NCBI GenBank assembly: GCA_030147525.1
Contig: JASBVF010000002.1
Span: 124,001-188,000 of the forward strand
DNA from: Bacteroidota bacterium
GTDB taxonomy: Bacteria > Bacteroidota > Bacteroidia > Chitinophagales > Saprospiraceae
DNA length: 64,000 nucleotides
Direction of reading: 5' to 3'
Under the pieces are notes generated by a model. It worked only from the letters and a program-made list of their open reading frames with translations, was not told the origin of the DNA and did no database searches. Within the stretch, counting starts at the first letter, position 1, and each line of letters opens with the position of its first letter. The position numbers and the translations under genes are program-made. Positions 1 to 9,116 of the stretch are shown one piece after another.

Positions 1-980
1 TTTTCGGCGCAGCCCCGGAGATCATGGCGGCCGCTTTGGATGAAAATAAAAAACTTGGCCTGCGCTCCGCCTGTCACCACGCCCAGATGGACGTCGCCGG
101 CTGGAACGTGCTCAACTCCGCCCGTGCCGGCCTCACCTCGATGGAACACTGGTACGGCCTGCCCGAAGCCCTCTTCGCCGACCGAACCGTGCAGCACTAC
201 CCGCCCGGCTACAACTACCTCAACGAACAAAACCGCTTCGAGGAGGCCGGCAAACTCTGGAAACAGGCCGCCCCGCCTTACTCCGATCATTGGAACAAGG
301 TCATGCAGGAACTGCTCGACCTCGATTTCACCCTCGACCCCACGTTCAACATTTACGAAGCCAACCGTGACCTGCACCGGGCTCGCCGGGCCGAGTGGCA
401 CGAGGAGTACACGCTGCCTTCGCTCTGGCGGTTTTACGCTCCGAACCGCATCTCGCACGGCAGCTACTGGTTCAACTGGGGCACCGAGCAGGAGGTCGCC
501 TGGAAGGAAAACTACCGCCTCTGGATGACCTTCATCAACGAGTACAAAAACCGGGGCGGGCGGGTCACCGCCGGTTCCGACAGCGGTTTCATCTACCAGC
601 TCTACGGCTTCGCCTACATCCGGGAACTGGAACTGCTGCGGGAGGCCGGTTTTCACCCGCTCGAAGTCATCCAATCCGCCACACTCAACGGCGCTGAAGC
701 GCTCGGCATGGCCGACCAGATCGGAACGGTGCAGGTGGGTAAACTCGCCGACTTCGTGATCGTGGAGGAAAATCCGCTGGCCAATTTGCAGGTACTCTAC
801 GGCACCGGCGCTGTAAAATTGAACGAAAACAACGAAGCCATCCGGGCCGGTGGCGTGAAATACACCGTGAAGGACGGCATCATCTACGACGCTAAAAAAC
901 TACTGGCGGACGTGCGGGAGATGGTACGGAAGGCGAAGAGCGAGGAGAAGTTTGAGATTAAACAGCCGGGGTCGGAATAA
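1..980 (+). CDS. Amidohydrolase family protein, C-terminal part (5' end outside window)
   Basis: The frame is already open at the left edge (in frame from base 3), so the true start and the N-terminal metal-binding HxH of the family lie outside; the internal ATG at 24 is not the start. Visible hallmarks are an SACHHAQ segment with histidines placed as metal ligands, a TAGSDSG motif holding the late catalytic aspartate of amidohydrolases, and the C-terminal GKLADFVIVEENPL strand typical of imidazolonepropionase-like and prolidase-like members, where the chain returns to the beta-sandwich. The family hydrolyses amide or cyclic amide bonds with bound metal. The substrate cannot be told from this part, and export cannot be judged because the N-terminus is missing. 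Confidence 0.85.
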   Translation, partial: FGAAPEIMAAALDENKKLGLRSACHHAQMDVAGWNVLNSARAGLTSMEHWYGLPEALFADRTVQHYPPGYNYLNEQNRFEEAGKLWKQAAPPYSDHWNKVMQELLDLDFTLDPTFNIYEANRDLHRARRAEWHEEYTLPSLWRFYAPNRISHGSYWFNWGTEQEVAWKENYRLWMTFINEYKNRGGRVTAGSDSGFIYQLYGFAYIRELELLREAGFHPLEVIQSATLNGAEALGMADQIGTVQVGKLADFVIVEENPLANLQVLYGTGAVKLNENNEAIRAGGVKYTVKDGIIYDAKKLLADVREMVRKAKSEEKFEIKQPGSE

Positions 981-1033
981 AAACCGGTTTAACCGGCACA
1001 AAATTGAAGTGAGCAAAACTCCTTCGCCTTTGT

Positions 1034-1041
1034 TATTTTTG
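1034..1041 (+). promoter_or_regulatory. Bacteroidota -7 promoter box
   Basis: TATTTTTG matches the Bacteroidota -7 consensus TAnnTTTG exactly and lies 16 bases before the ATG at 1058, so the 5' leader would be about 10 bases. No TTG is seen at the usual 19-21 base spacing; the nearest, at 1004-1006, is 27 bases upstream. Confidence 0.45.
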
Positions 1042-1057
1042 TAAAAAAAATTTCAAA

Positions 1058-1297
1058 ATGAATGCACTGGAATTACGTGGCGCTTTCGTCAGCCTGCTTT
1101 CAGAAGTTGAAGACGTCGAGTTGCTTCGGCGGATGCTGGAAAGTTGTGTTGAAATCCTGAAAAAAGTGGACGCACTCGACGACCTGCCGCCCGAAGTGAT
1201 CGAAGCCCTCGAAAAAGCTGAGCAAGATGAAGACCTCAGCGATACCATCACGAATGAAACAGCCTTCAAAATGTTCCGTGAATGGCAAAAACAATAG
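1058..1297 (+). CDS. Small acidic protein, probable antitoxin of a type II toxin-antitoxin pair
   Basis: A 79-residue, Glu/Asp/Leu-rich, probably all-helical protein starting MNALELRGAFVSLLSEVED and ending in a Trp-Gln-Lys tail. Small Bacteroidota proteins that begin this way are commonly found just ahead of RelE/ParE-type toxins. Immediately overlapping its 3' end is an ATG opening an 11-codon stub that reads like the start of such a toxin, which supports the antitoxin reading. The conspicuous -7 box fits an independently transcribed unit. No DNA-binding domain is obvious. The antitoxin role is inference; the coding call rests on composition, promoter and context. Confidence 0.6.
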   Translation: MNALELRGAFVSLLSEVEDVELLRRMLESCVEILKKVDALDDLPPEVIEALEKAEQDEDLSDTITNETAFKMFREWQKQ

Positions 1298-1317
1298 TCT
1301 GGAAACGGAAAGCCTAA
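1282..1317 (+). pseudogene. Stub of a RelE/ParE-like toxin start (11 codons)
   Basis: An ATG 16 bases inside the end of the antitoxin-like gene opens MAKTIVWKRKA and then meets TAA. The pattern M-(A)-K-x-I-V-W-x-x-K-A resembles the first beta strand of RelE/ParE toxins, and a short overlap with the antitoxin is their usual layout. The frame stops one base before the 3' end of the convergent gene, so the rest of the toxin appears deleted. A chance short frame is possible. Confidence 0.4.
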
Positions 1318-1318
1318 C

Positions 1319-2737
1319 TCACACCTTCCCCAACAACCACTCCCGCTCCGCCAGCGCCTTCGCCTCCATGATTTCGCTCCGCAATTTTTCCCTCGCCGCC
1401 CGGTCGCCTGCCGGTGTTTGCAGCAGTTTTTTGGTGAAACGGATCAGGTTCAGGTAATTCTGCCGCAGGTAGCCCACGTCCCGGCGGCGGCGCAGGAAAG
1501 CCTGGAAACTATCGAGCAACGAGTCGAGAGCGGTGAGTTCGCCGAGTTCGAAGTAGCTGCGCAGCAGCATGCGGCGGGCATCGAGCTGGTGCAGCAGGTC
1601 GTCGAATTCCGTTTGCGTGAGCAGCTCCAGCACCCGGCCGTAGTCCGAGCGGCGGAAGTGCAGCGAGGCGAGGTTGAACAGGTAAGCGCTCTCCCGGTGG
1701 CGTGACTCCAGCGAGTCCCTGTATTTTTTTAAAAAATCCTCCACCCAGTCGAAAGCTTTCAGGCCCAGCCCGGCGTTGGCGATGTTGTTGTAGGTGAAAC
1801 GGGAGAGCACGCCGCCATCCGTAAACACTTCATTTTCAAGGCCTTCCCGGTAAATTTCAAACACTTGCCGCAGGTAAAATTCATGCCCGCCCGCTTCCCG
1901 CTGCGTGTTGATCTGCCGGATGCAGTAGTTCACAGCCAGCGTGTAAATGTCCCGCATTTCCGCCTTCGGGAACTGCTGAAAATGTTGCCGCATCTCCTCC
2001 CGCAGACACCCGAACCAGGGCTTCGAATCCTCCTCCGTCAGCGCCCGGTAGGCATAGTAAAAAATGCCGATGGCCGGCACCGACTGCAACTCCTGCCGCT
2101 CCACCTGCGTCAACACCTCGCCGAGCAGGTCGAGGCGGTAGCTGGTCTCCGAGACAGCCTTGTGCATGAGCGCCGTGCAGCCCTGCCGCAGTTTGGTAGC
2201 GATGAAATACAGGTCCGTTTCACCGGCCATCTCCTGGAAACTGCGGGAGGCAGTGCGCCGTTCGCTCACCCCCGATTCGTACTTTTCAAGGTGGAGCAGG
2301 TGGCTGAGGTAGTGGAAATCCGTGTTGCGGTGAGGCTGGTTGGCGAGGGCGTCCTCCGCCTTTTTCAGCGCCGTTTCGAAGGGCCGGGAAAGACCCCGCC
2401 TGCGCATCGCACGGGCGAGATGGATTTGAAACGCCGCCTCGCCGCCGCCCATCAACTCGTTGTAAACCAGAAAATTCTGCGCCGCCTGGTAGAGAAAGGA
2501 CATGGCGTAGCTGAGTTGCTTTTGGTCAAATTTTTCACCGGGAAAAATGCTATCGAACACCGTTTTTTTATCAAAAACACCCGCCGTCCGTGCCTCTTTT
2601 TTTTCAAAAAAATAATCGAACAGTCGCACCACGTCGTCCCGGTGATTAAAGAAAGGCGAGCGGAGGTACTTGCCGAAGGCGGTGAGTTCGGCAGGGGTGA
2701 GGGTGCGGAGGAGTTCGAGGAGTCGGCTGGATTGCAT
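1319..2737 (-). CDS. Conserved helical protein of unknown function (472 aa)
   Basis: No signal peptide or membrane segment. The N-terminus (MQSSRLLELLRTLTPAELTA, followed by a GKYLRSPFFNHRDD segment) is a compact helical domain. From about residue 110 to the end the chain is Leu/Arg/Glu-rich with regularly spaced aromatic residues, like a helical repeat (TPR-like) scaffold, but no clean TPR consensus can be read. It is probably a cytoplasmic protein; I do not recognise a function. It converges with the antitoxin-like gene, one base separating the stub stop from its own stop. Upstream it is divergent from the T9SS cargo gene. Its coding strand is secure: the GC skew and a long competing frame on the other strand are the normal shadow of a GC-rich gene. 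Confidence 0.75.
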   Translation of the reverse strand: MQSSRLLELLRTLTPAELTAFGKYLRSPFFNHRDDVVRLFDYFFEKKEARTAGVFDKKTVFDSIFPGEKFDQKQLSYAMSFLYQAAQNFLVYNELMGGGEAAFQIHLARAMRRRGLSRPFETALKKAEDALANQPHRNTDFHYLSHLLHLEKYESGVSERRTASRSFQEMAGETDLYFIATKLRQGCTALMHKAVSETSYRLDLLGEVLTQVERQELQSVPAIGIFYYAYRALTEEDSKPWFGCLREEMRQHFQQFPKAEMRDIYTLAVNYCIRQINTQREAGGHEFYLRQVFEIYREGLENEVFTDGGVLSRFTYNNIANAGLGLKAFDWVEDFLKKYRDSLESRHRESAYLFNLASLHFRRSDYGRVLELLTQTEFDDLLHQLDARRMLLRSYFELGELTALDSLLDSFQAFLRRRRDVGYLRQNYLNLIRFTKKLLQTPAGDRAAREKLRSEIMEAKALAEREWLLGKV

Positions 2738-2872
2738 TTGCGATTTACGATTTGGAATTTTCGATTGCGAAGCAAGTTAATTTTTTTGAAACAATTTTAC
2801 TTTATTTAACTGAAAATCAACGGTCTAAAATTTTTTTCAAAAAAATAATCTTGAAAAAACCCCGATTTTGTC

Positions 2873-2904
2873 TTTGCAAAGCTAAACGCCGCCCCGCACT
2901 TTTG
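2873..2904 (+). promoter_or_regulatory. Bacteroidota -33/-7 promoter for the T9SS cargo gene
   Basis: TTTG at 2873-2876 and CACTTTTG at 2897-2904 are separated by 20 bases. They match the Bacteroidota pattern TTTG-N19/20-TAnnTTTG with one mismatch. Transcription would begin near 2911, about 90 bases before the chosen ATG at 3001. Confidence 0.5.
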
Positions 2905-3000
2905 TACCGTCCTTAAAACCGAAGGAAAAAAACCCTTTTCACCGAAAAAACACAAGACATGAAACGGTTGGCAATTTTCAATTTCAACAATGGTAAGGCT

Positions 3001-5886
3001 ATGAAAATGATGCGATTTGTACTGGCGCTGGGAGCGCTGGTTTTTGCTTTGCAGGGGCAGGGGCAGGGGTGGTTAAGGACATATGGAGGAATTAAAAATC
3101 ATGGTGGTGCTACTCCATGGATTCCTAAAACGATAGAAACAAATGATAGAGATTATCTTGTACTTAGTCATTTGTTCGATTCTTTTGGAGATCACGTGGA
3201 TTCAACAGTTTTAATGAAAATTGACACATTAGGTACCTTACTATGGTTAAAAAACTATGTCGATGGTTTCAGCCGGATTGGTAAAAATTTCATAAAAACT
3301 CAAGATGATAACATAATAATTGGTGGTGACTCCGGAGGGAGTGAAAGCCAGATTTTTCTTTCCAAGCTTAATAATCAGGGAGATGAATTGTGGTCAAAAC
3401 CGTATGAACTAATTCCCGATAAGTGGGAGGCTATGATTGGATTAATTGAAACTTGGGATGGAGGGTTTTTAATAACTGGATATGCTGGCTACACAACAAC
3501 AGGTAATCAAGGAATTGTAGTTAAAATCGACATTGATGGTTCTTTGGAATGGTACAAACCCTTTCCTCCACCATTCGGGTTTGATAAAATATACCTTCAC
3601 AACGCTCTTCAAACATTTGACTCCTCATACATTCTCGTAGGTAACAAAGTAGACACCCTGTCCTATCCATTAGCGATAAAAATTGACATGGCAGGGAATA
3701 TCCTGTGGGAACTTGAAATTGGGCAATCAGTTAATGGCCGTGGAGTAAGAAAGGTAGTTGCATGCCCCGATAGTTCCTACATTCTTGCGGGACACGCATC
3801 AAACGGAACTCAAGCAGAGATTTATCTAACAAAAATAAGTTCAGATGGCAGTTTAATATGGGAAAAAAGTATTGGCCAGCCAGACAAAAGTATGATTTTC
3901 AGTGACATGATCATTGACAACGAAAGTCTGATCATTGCAGGTAATTCTAAATCACCTGGATTAGCTAACTGGCAAGTATTACTACTAAAAACGGACTTTG
4001 AAGGGAATGTAATCTGGGAAAGGAATTATGGCGATTTATTACATGATGAAGTAAGTTTTAGCATGATAATCGACTCAAACAAAAACCTAATAATTACAGG
4101 ACAAAAAAATCTTCCCGCAAGTTCTGCTCCAAGAGATTTGCTCCTAATTAAGACCGATTCTTTGGGAAACATTTACGGCTCCACACTCGAAGGCCACGTC
4201 CACATTGACTCCCAATCCGACTGCCTTCCCGACCCCACCGAACCCGCCCTCGCCAACTGGCTCGTCCAGGCTACCGGCAACTACTCCTTCGCCACCCTGA
4301 CCGATGCCAACGGTCACTTCACCCTGCCGGTGGACACGGGCAGCTACCAGATCACCGTCACGCCGCCGGGACCGTACTGGGACGTATGCAACAGCCCCGC
4401 AAGTGTCACGATTTCAGCGTTTTACGATACGCTGGCGCTCGACTTTCCCGTGCAGGTGGACGAGGAATGCCCCTACCTCGAAGTGGACATTTCCGCCCCC
4501 TTCCTCCGCCGTTGCTTCGACAATACCTACGCCGTCCACTACTGCAACTACGGCACGGTGACGGCGGAAGATGCCTACGTGGAGGTCACGCTCGATCCGT
4601 TTTTGACCTATCAATCCTCGACCATTCCTTTTTCAACGCAAAACGGAAACACGCTCACTTTCGACCTCGGCGACGTGGCGGTGAACGAATGCGGCGACTT
4701 CCAGATCACCGCCTACCTCGACTGCGACTCGACGGTGCTGGGGCAGACGCACTGCACCGAGGCGCACATTTTCCCCGATTCGCTGTGCATCCCCACGAAC
4801 GCCGCCTGGGACGGCTCCAGCATTGAGGTGGATGTGGAATGTGCGGGCGATTCGGTCGTTTTCATCATCACCAACACGGGCACTGGCAACATGGCCCAAC
4901 CGCTCGACTACATCATCATCGAAGACCAGATCGTGCTGTTGCAGGGCGATTTTCAGCTCAACAGCGGCCAGACCACCACCGTCACCGTGCCGGCCAACGG
5001 CGCCACCTTCCACCTCGAAGCGCAGCAGTCGCCGGAGCACCCCAGCGGCACGGCCTCCGTCGGGGCGACCATCGAGGGCTGCGGCGGCTGGATGAGCCTC
5101 GGTTTTTTCATCCAGTGGCCCACCGGCAACCCCAACCCCTTCGTGGACGTGGACTGCCAGCCCAATATCGGCAGCTACGACCCGAACGACAAAACGGCCT
5201 TCCCCGAAGGCTTCACCGAACAGCACCTCATCGAACCCGGCACGGACATCGAGTACCTGCTCCGCTTCCAGAACACGGGCACGGACACGGCCTTCAAGGT
5301 CGTGGTGGTGGATGTGCTGCCGCCGGAACTCGACCTCGCCACCGTGCGGCCCGGCGCTTCGAGCCATCCGCACAAGTATTCGATTTCACCGGAGGGCTGG
5401 CTGATTTTCACGTTTGAAAACATCCTGCTGCCGGACAGCACGACCAACGAACCCGGCTCGCACGGCTTCGTCCGCTTCCGGGTATCGCAGCGGCCGGGGC
5501 TGGGCTGGGGCAACGTGATCGCCAACTCGGCGCTGATCTACTTCGACTTCAACGCTCCCATCCAAACGAACACGACCATCCACCGCATCGGGCAGGTTTT
5601 CCCGTGGACGCTGGTGGGAACGACGCCGCCTGTTTTTTCACCAAAAAACCAAATCCACATCCTGCCTAACCCGCTGACGAATAGCGCCTTGCTGCAAGTG
5701 GAAGGTATCGAACCGGGTAACCTGCGCCTCATTTTGACCAACACCGCCGGGCAGGTGCTGCGGGAGGAACGGACCTTCGGCACGGGCTTCGAGTTCCGGC
5801 GGGGCGAGCTGGCGAGCGGGGTGTACTTTTTCAAAATTGAAAAAGACGGGAAGTGGGTTGGTAGCGGGAAGCTGATGGTGAAGTAA
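3001..5886 (+). CDS. Secreted T9SS type A cargo: beta-propeller-like domain, repeat stalk, C-terminal sorting domain
   Basis: I chose the ATG at 3001 over 2959 because it gives a clean signal peptide (MKMMRFVLALGALVFALQGQ). Residues about 25-390 are repeats of the type KIDxxGxxxWxxxxG and LLxKTDxxGNxxW, a PQQ-propeller-like fold common in Bacteroidota exported proteins. Residues about 395-850 contain a CarboxypepD_reg-like domain and a YDPNDKTAFP segment followed by an uncharged beta repeat that usually precedes the sorting signal. The last ~80 residues (ILPNPLTNSALLQVEG ... GVYFFKIEKDG) are the T9SS type A domain that directs outer-membrane passage and cell-surface attachment. Base composition drops sharply between about 3076 and 4170, matching the propeller. 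Ligand unknown. Confidence 0.85.
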   Translation: MKMMRFVLALGALVFALQGQGQGWLRTYGGIKNHGGATPWIPKTIETNDRDYLVLSHLFDSFGDHVDSTVLMKIDTLGTLLWLKNYVDGFSRIGKNFIKTQDDNIIIGGDSGGSESQIFLSKLNNQGDELWSKPYELIPDKWEAMIGLIETWDGGFLITGYAGYTTTGNQGIVVKIDIDGSLEWYKPFPPPFGFDKIYLHNALQTFDSSYILVGNKVDTLSYPLAIKIDMAGNILWELEIGQSVNGRGVRKVVACPDSSYILAGHASNGTQAEIYLTKISSDGSLIWEKSIGQPDKSMIFSDMIIDNESLIIAGNSKSPGLANWQVLLLKTDFEGNVIWERNYGDLLHDEVSFSMIIDSNKNLIITGQKNLPASSAPRDLLLIKTDSLGNIYGSTLEGHVHIDSQSDCLPDPTEPALANWLVQATGNYSFATLTDANGHFTLPVDTGSYQITVTPPGPYWDVCNSPASVTISAFYDTLALDFPVQVDEECPYLEVDISAPFLRRCFDNTYAVHYCNYGTVTAEDAYVEVTLDPFLTYQSSTIPFSTQNGNTLTFDLGDVAVNECGDFQITAYLDCDSTVLGQTHCTEAHIFPDSLCIPTNAAWDGSSIEVDVECAGDSVVFIITNTGTGNMAQPLDYIIIEDQIVLLQGDFQLNSGQTTTVTVPANGATFHLEAQQSPEHPSGTASVGATIEGCGGWMSLGFFIQWPTGNPNPFVDVDCQPNIGSYDPNDKTAFPEGFTEQHLIEPGTDIEYLLRFQNTGTDTAFKVVVVDVLPPELDLATVRPGASSHPHKYSISPEGWLIFTFENILLPDSTTNEPGSHGFVRFRVSQRPGLGWGNVIANSALIYFDFNAPIQTNTTIHRIGQVFPWTLVGTTPPVFSPKNQIHILPNPLTNSALLQVEGIEPGNLRLILTNTAGQVLREERTFGTGFEFRRGELASGVYFFKIEKDGKWVGSGKLMVK
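3076..4170 (+). other. AT-rich domain cassette inside the T9SS cargo gene
   Basis: By hand count, 3121-3180 is 28% GC while 4201-4260 is 65% GC. The low-GC stretch begins just after the signal peptide and ends where the propeller repeats end. Both edges are GC-rich and the reading frame is unbroken. This fits exchange or recent acquisition of the exposed domain, while secretion signal, stalk and sorting domain stayed native. Confidence 0.7.
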
Positions 5887-5994
5887 ATTGAAATTCTTGC
5901 AATTATTCAATTTCCAAAACCATTCCCGCCGGGCGCAGTTTCCCATTTTTCAAAAAACCGCCTAATTTTAGGAACCAATGAAAAAACTGCCGCC

Positions 5995-7938
5995 ATGCCA
6001 GCTTTTACCCTCCGTTTTTTGATCAAAATATGCTGCTTTGCCTGCCTTACCGTGCAAGTTGGGGCACAGCAGCCGTTCGAGTGCGACGGGAAACTGTACT
6101 TCGTAGCTTCCAACGGCCCCAATTCCAGCCTGCTGCTCGGCATTTCAAAAGACAGCAGCCTGAAAGCTCAGCCGGTCATTTCGACCGTCGCTCCGGACAT
6201 TGCTCACAAGATCACGGCGATTGGCTACAACGTGCGGGATAATTTCATCTACGGCCTCGAAAGATTCTCCCTGAACCTGATCCGCATCGGCTCCGACGGC
6301 ATCGTCCAAAACCTCGGCGTGCCGCCAAACCTTGACCAGAACCTTGAATACTTCGCCGGTGATGTCAGACCGCAGGGCGGCGCATTGCTCGTCATCGGCC
6401 GGGAGCCGGGCGGCAACGACAAAGCACTCTACACGATCAACCTCCAACCGCCGCACTACGCCGGGCTGGCTTCCATCGTGAGCGATGAACCGGTTCGCAT
6501 CGCCGACATGGCCATCGACCCCGTTTTTGGCAGTTTTGTCGGTTTTGATGAAATCAAAAAACGGCTGGTGAAGTTGACAACCGGCGGCAACGTGACCAGC
6601 ATCCACTACGAACCACAGGCCCAGCTCGGAGCACTCGGAGCCTTGTTTTTTGACCGCTGGGGCAACCTCTACGGTGTGGACAGCGGCGGCGACCAGAACG
6701 AGCGGCTCGTATTTTTCAACAAATTCAACGGCACGGTAAAAAAATATTTCGAAGGTCCCGGCGGCAGCACAACGGACGGCTGCTCCTGCCCCTACCGCAT
6801 CGAGTTATATAAAAAAATCGAACCCGAATTCGTCGTACCGTGCAGCGACGTGACGGTGACTTACCAGTTTCACAACACCGCCGGCATCCCCTACGGCCAG
6901 CTTACGATGGAGGATGAATTCCCGCCCACCTTCGTCGTGAAGGACGTCGTGAAGGCGCTGCCGTCCTCCGGCACGATCGACGGTTTTGGAACTAACACAC
7001 TGGAAATCAGCGGAATGGAAGTCCTGCTCGACTCCAACTTTTTTTCCATCCGGGTAAACGTGGGCGAATTTTCAGGCACCTACGCCGGGCAGGCCTGGAC
7101 GAGCGGGCTGCCGCTTGGGCTGGGCGTCGATTTGCCATCCGACAACCCCCGGACGTTCGTAATTGACGACCCGACCCCGCTCACCGTAGCAGACACGGGC
7201 AGCGTCATCCTCGAACGAGAGCCGAAAATCTGCCCCGGCAGCGTTGCCACGCTCACCGCCGCCGCAGGTGGGCAAAGTTACCTCTGGAGCAACGGCGCTA
7301 CCACTGCCACTACCACCGTTAGCGAGCCGGGCCTGCACTGGGTGGAAGTGCAGGGCGACTGTGGCATCTACCGGGACACCGTGCTCGTGGAACTGGCCAC
7401 ACCGCCAACCATCAACCTCGGCAACGACCTTACCGTGCCTTTCGGTCAAACGATCACGCTGACTTACTCCACCAACGCCACCGGTATGCCCGCTTTTTTT
7501 TGGAGCGCCTCCGGCGCAACGCTCGGCTGCACCGCCTGCCCGAATCCGCAGGCGGAGTTGCTGACACCGGCCACCTTCTCGGTTACCGTCACCGATGCGA
7601 ACGGCTGCACAGCCACAGACGAGTTGAACGTAACCGTTAACGAGACCCGGAAAATATTTTTCCCGAATGCCTTCAGCCCCAACGGCGACGGCCTCAACGA
7701 CACATTTTACCCGCAGGCAGCCGGCAACTTTTTGATCAAACACCTGCGAGTGTATGACCGCTGGGGCGGGATGATTTTTGAAAAAACGGACGGGCAGGTG
7801 AACGATCCTGCCGCCGGATGGGACGGCACGGCACGGGGAAAGCGGGTCGATTTTGGCGTGTATCTGTGGGAGGCGGAGATTGAATTTCCGGATGGGAAAC
7901 CGGAGCGATTTGGGGGGGATGTGATGCTGGCGAGGTGA
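5995..7938 (+). CDS. Secreted T9SS type B cargo with gliding-motility-associated C-terminal domain
   Basis: Signal peptide MPAFTLRFLIKICCFACLTV ending near VGAQQ. Residues about 30-260 form a propeller-like domain (GKLYFVASNG, YNVRDNFIYGLE, FFDRWGNLYGVDSGG) similar to DUF6923. Then follow a DUF11-like beta domain with a conserved Cys pair and Ig/PKD-like segments (GGQSYLWSNGATT). The C-terminal ~95 residues carry IFFPNAFSPNGDGLNDTFYP and YDRWGGMIFEKTD, the hallmark of the CHU_C sorting domain (T9SS type B). An ATG at 5978 is out of frame, so 5995 is the start. It follows the other T9SS cargo gene by 108 bases and converges with the ATPase gene 15 bases after its stop. Probably surface-attached or released; ligand unknown. 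Confidence 0.88.
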   Translation: MPAFTLRFLIKICCFACLTVQVGAQQPFECDGKLYFVASNGPNSSLLLGISKDSSLKAQPVISTVAPDIAHKITAIGYNVRDNFIYGLERFSLNLIRIGSDGIVQNLGVPPNLDQNLEYFAGDVRPQGGALLVIGREPGGNDKALYTINLQPPHYAGLASIVSDEPVRIADMAIDPVFGSFVGFDEIKKRLVKLTTGGNVTSIHYEPQAQLGALGALFFDRWGNLYGVDSGGDQNERLVFFNKFNGTVKKYFEGPGGSTTDGCSCPYRIELYKKIEPEFVVPCSDVTVTYQFHNTAGIPYGQLTMEDEFPPTFVVKDVVKALPSSGTIDGFGTNTLEISGMEVLLDSNFFSIRVNVGEFSGTYAGQAWTSGLPLGLGVDLPSDNPRTFVIDDPTPLTVADTGSVILEREPKICPGSVATLTAAAGGQSYLWSNGATTATTTVSEPGLHWVEVQGDCGIYRDTVLVELATPPTINLGNDLTVPFGQTITLTYSTNATGMPAFFWSASGATLGCTACPNPQAELLTPATFSVTVTDANGCTATDELNVTVNETRKIFFPNAFSPNGDGLNDTFYPQAAGNFLIKHLRVYDRWGGMIFEKTDGQVNDPAAGWDGTARGKRVDFGVYLWEAEIEFPDGKPERFGGDVMLAR

Positions 7939-7953
7939 GGTAGCCTGTCCATT

Positions 7954-9093
7954 TCAAATATCAAGTCCCACAAACGAGAGGTAATTTTCTTTTGAGATAA
8001 CTTCAGTTTCACTGCCCGGATATGCTTCGAGGAAGGAATTCGGGAATCTGATTTTTTTAGTGATTTTCCACTTGAATTCAAAAGCTGTAAGCTTGCCACC
8101 TGCCTCTTCGACGTAATCAATCTCTTGCTGAGTTGTCGTACGCCAAAAATAGGCATTACAAAAATGGTCGAAGTAGGTGTTTCGTTTCAACCGTTCTGCA
8201 AGCAGAAAATTTTCCCAAAGGGCACCGGTATCTATCCGCAGAGAAAGCGGGTTGAAGTTTTTGATAATTGAATTTCGAATGCCGTTATCGAAGAAATAGA
8301 TTTTACGGCCTTTTTTGATTTCATTCCGGGCATTGCGGCTTAACGACGGCAATCGAAACAGGACAAACGATTGCTCCAGCAGATCGACGTAACGCTCCAC
8401 CGTCGCAGGATCTGCGCCAATGAGTTGCGCTAATTCATTGTAGCTTACTTCGTTGCCAAGTTGTAAAGCCAACGCTTGTAATAATTTCACCAATAAAGAT
8501 GGTTTTTTCAGTTGATCGAAAGTCAGCAGGTCTTTGTACATCAAGCCATCCGTCAAATCATTCAGGAGTTTCTGTGCTAAATTTTGTTCTGCTTCAACAA
8601 CTTCGGGATAATAACCATAAATCATCCGGTGTTCAAGCAGCGATTGCTCGGAAAGAAGGCCGTGATGTGCCGTCATTTCAACAAAAGAAACCGGGTAAAG
8701 CGGAAACTCGAACTTCCGGCCTACCAGACTTTCCTTGGTTTCTGCGGCCAGATCAAGTGAAGACGAACCTGTGGTGACCAGCAGTTGAACGCCGGGCAAA
8801 TGATCGGTTACCAATTTGAGTGTCAGGCCTGCATTGTGTAAACGCTGCGCTTCATCCACTACAATTATCTCATGCTCGCCAACAACGGCTTTCAGCCTGG
8901 CAAGTGAAATATTTTCCAACAAATTGCGAGCTTCGGGATCGTCACCACTTAACCAAAGCGTTTTTGTGGCCTGCTCCTGAGTGATCTGCCGCATCAACGT
9001 TGTCTTACCCACCTGCCTTGGGCCGATGACGATGATGGCTTTACCCTTACCTAACCATTGCCTGATATTCTTTTCCTGAATGCGCTTTATCAT
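7954..9093 (-). CDS. AAA+ ATPase with DUF4143 domain
   Basis: A start at 9093 (MIKRIQEKNIRQWLGKGKAI) is preferred; a frame upstream to 9144 only adds a Lys/Asn-rich tail that overlaps an inverted repeat. The Walker A motif is GPRQVGKT and the Walker B motif is IIVVDEAQR, followed by a sensor-like TTGSSS. The C-terminal half has the DUF4143 pattern (winged helix around YNELAQLIGADPATVERYVD, a nuclease-like fold around YFFDNGIRN and FEFKWK). These Bacteroidota/archaeal ATPases are widespread accessory genes, often linked to transferred DNA, with no agreed substrate. Somewhat lower GC than the surrounding genes fits acquisition. Converges with the T9SS type B gene. Confidence 0.9.
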   Translation of the reverse strand: MIKRIQEKNIRQWLGKGKAIIVIGPRQVGKTTLMRQITQEQATKTLWLSGDDPEARNLLENISLARLKAVVGEHEIIVVDEAQRLHNAGLTLKLVTDHLPGVQLLVTTGSSSLDLAAETKESLVGRKFEFPLYPVSFVEMTAHHGLLSEQSLLEHRMIYGYYPEVVEAEQNLAQKLLNDLTDGLMYKDLLTFDQLKKPSLLVKLLQALALQLGNEVSYNELAQLIGADPATVERYVDLLEQSFVLFRLPSLSRNARNEIKKGRKIYFFDNGIRNSIIKNFNPLSLRIDTGALWENFLLAERLKRNTYFDHFCNAYFWRTTTQQEIDYVEEAGGKLTAFEFKWKITKKIRFPNSFLEAYPGSETEVISKENYLSFVGLDI

Positions 9094-9116
9094 CTTTTTC
9101 GGAAAAATAAGTCGAT

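Noticed and set aside
1865-2809. 314-codon plus-strand frame over the unknown 472-residue protein
   Set aside because: Arg/Leu/His-rich complement-frame composition; the minus-strand protein has a sensible helical pattern and start.
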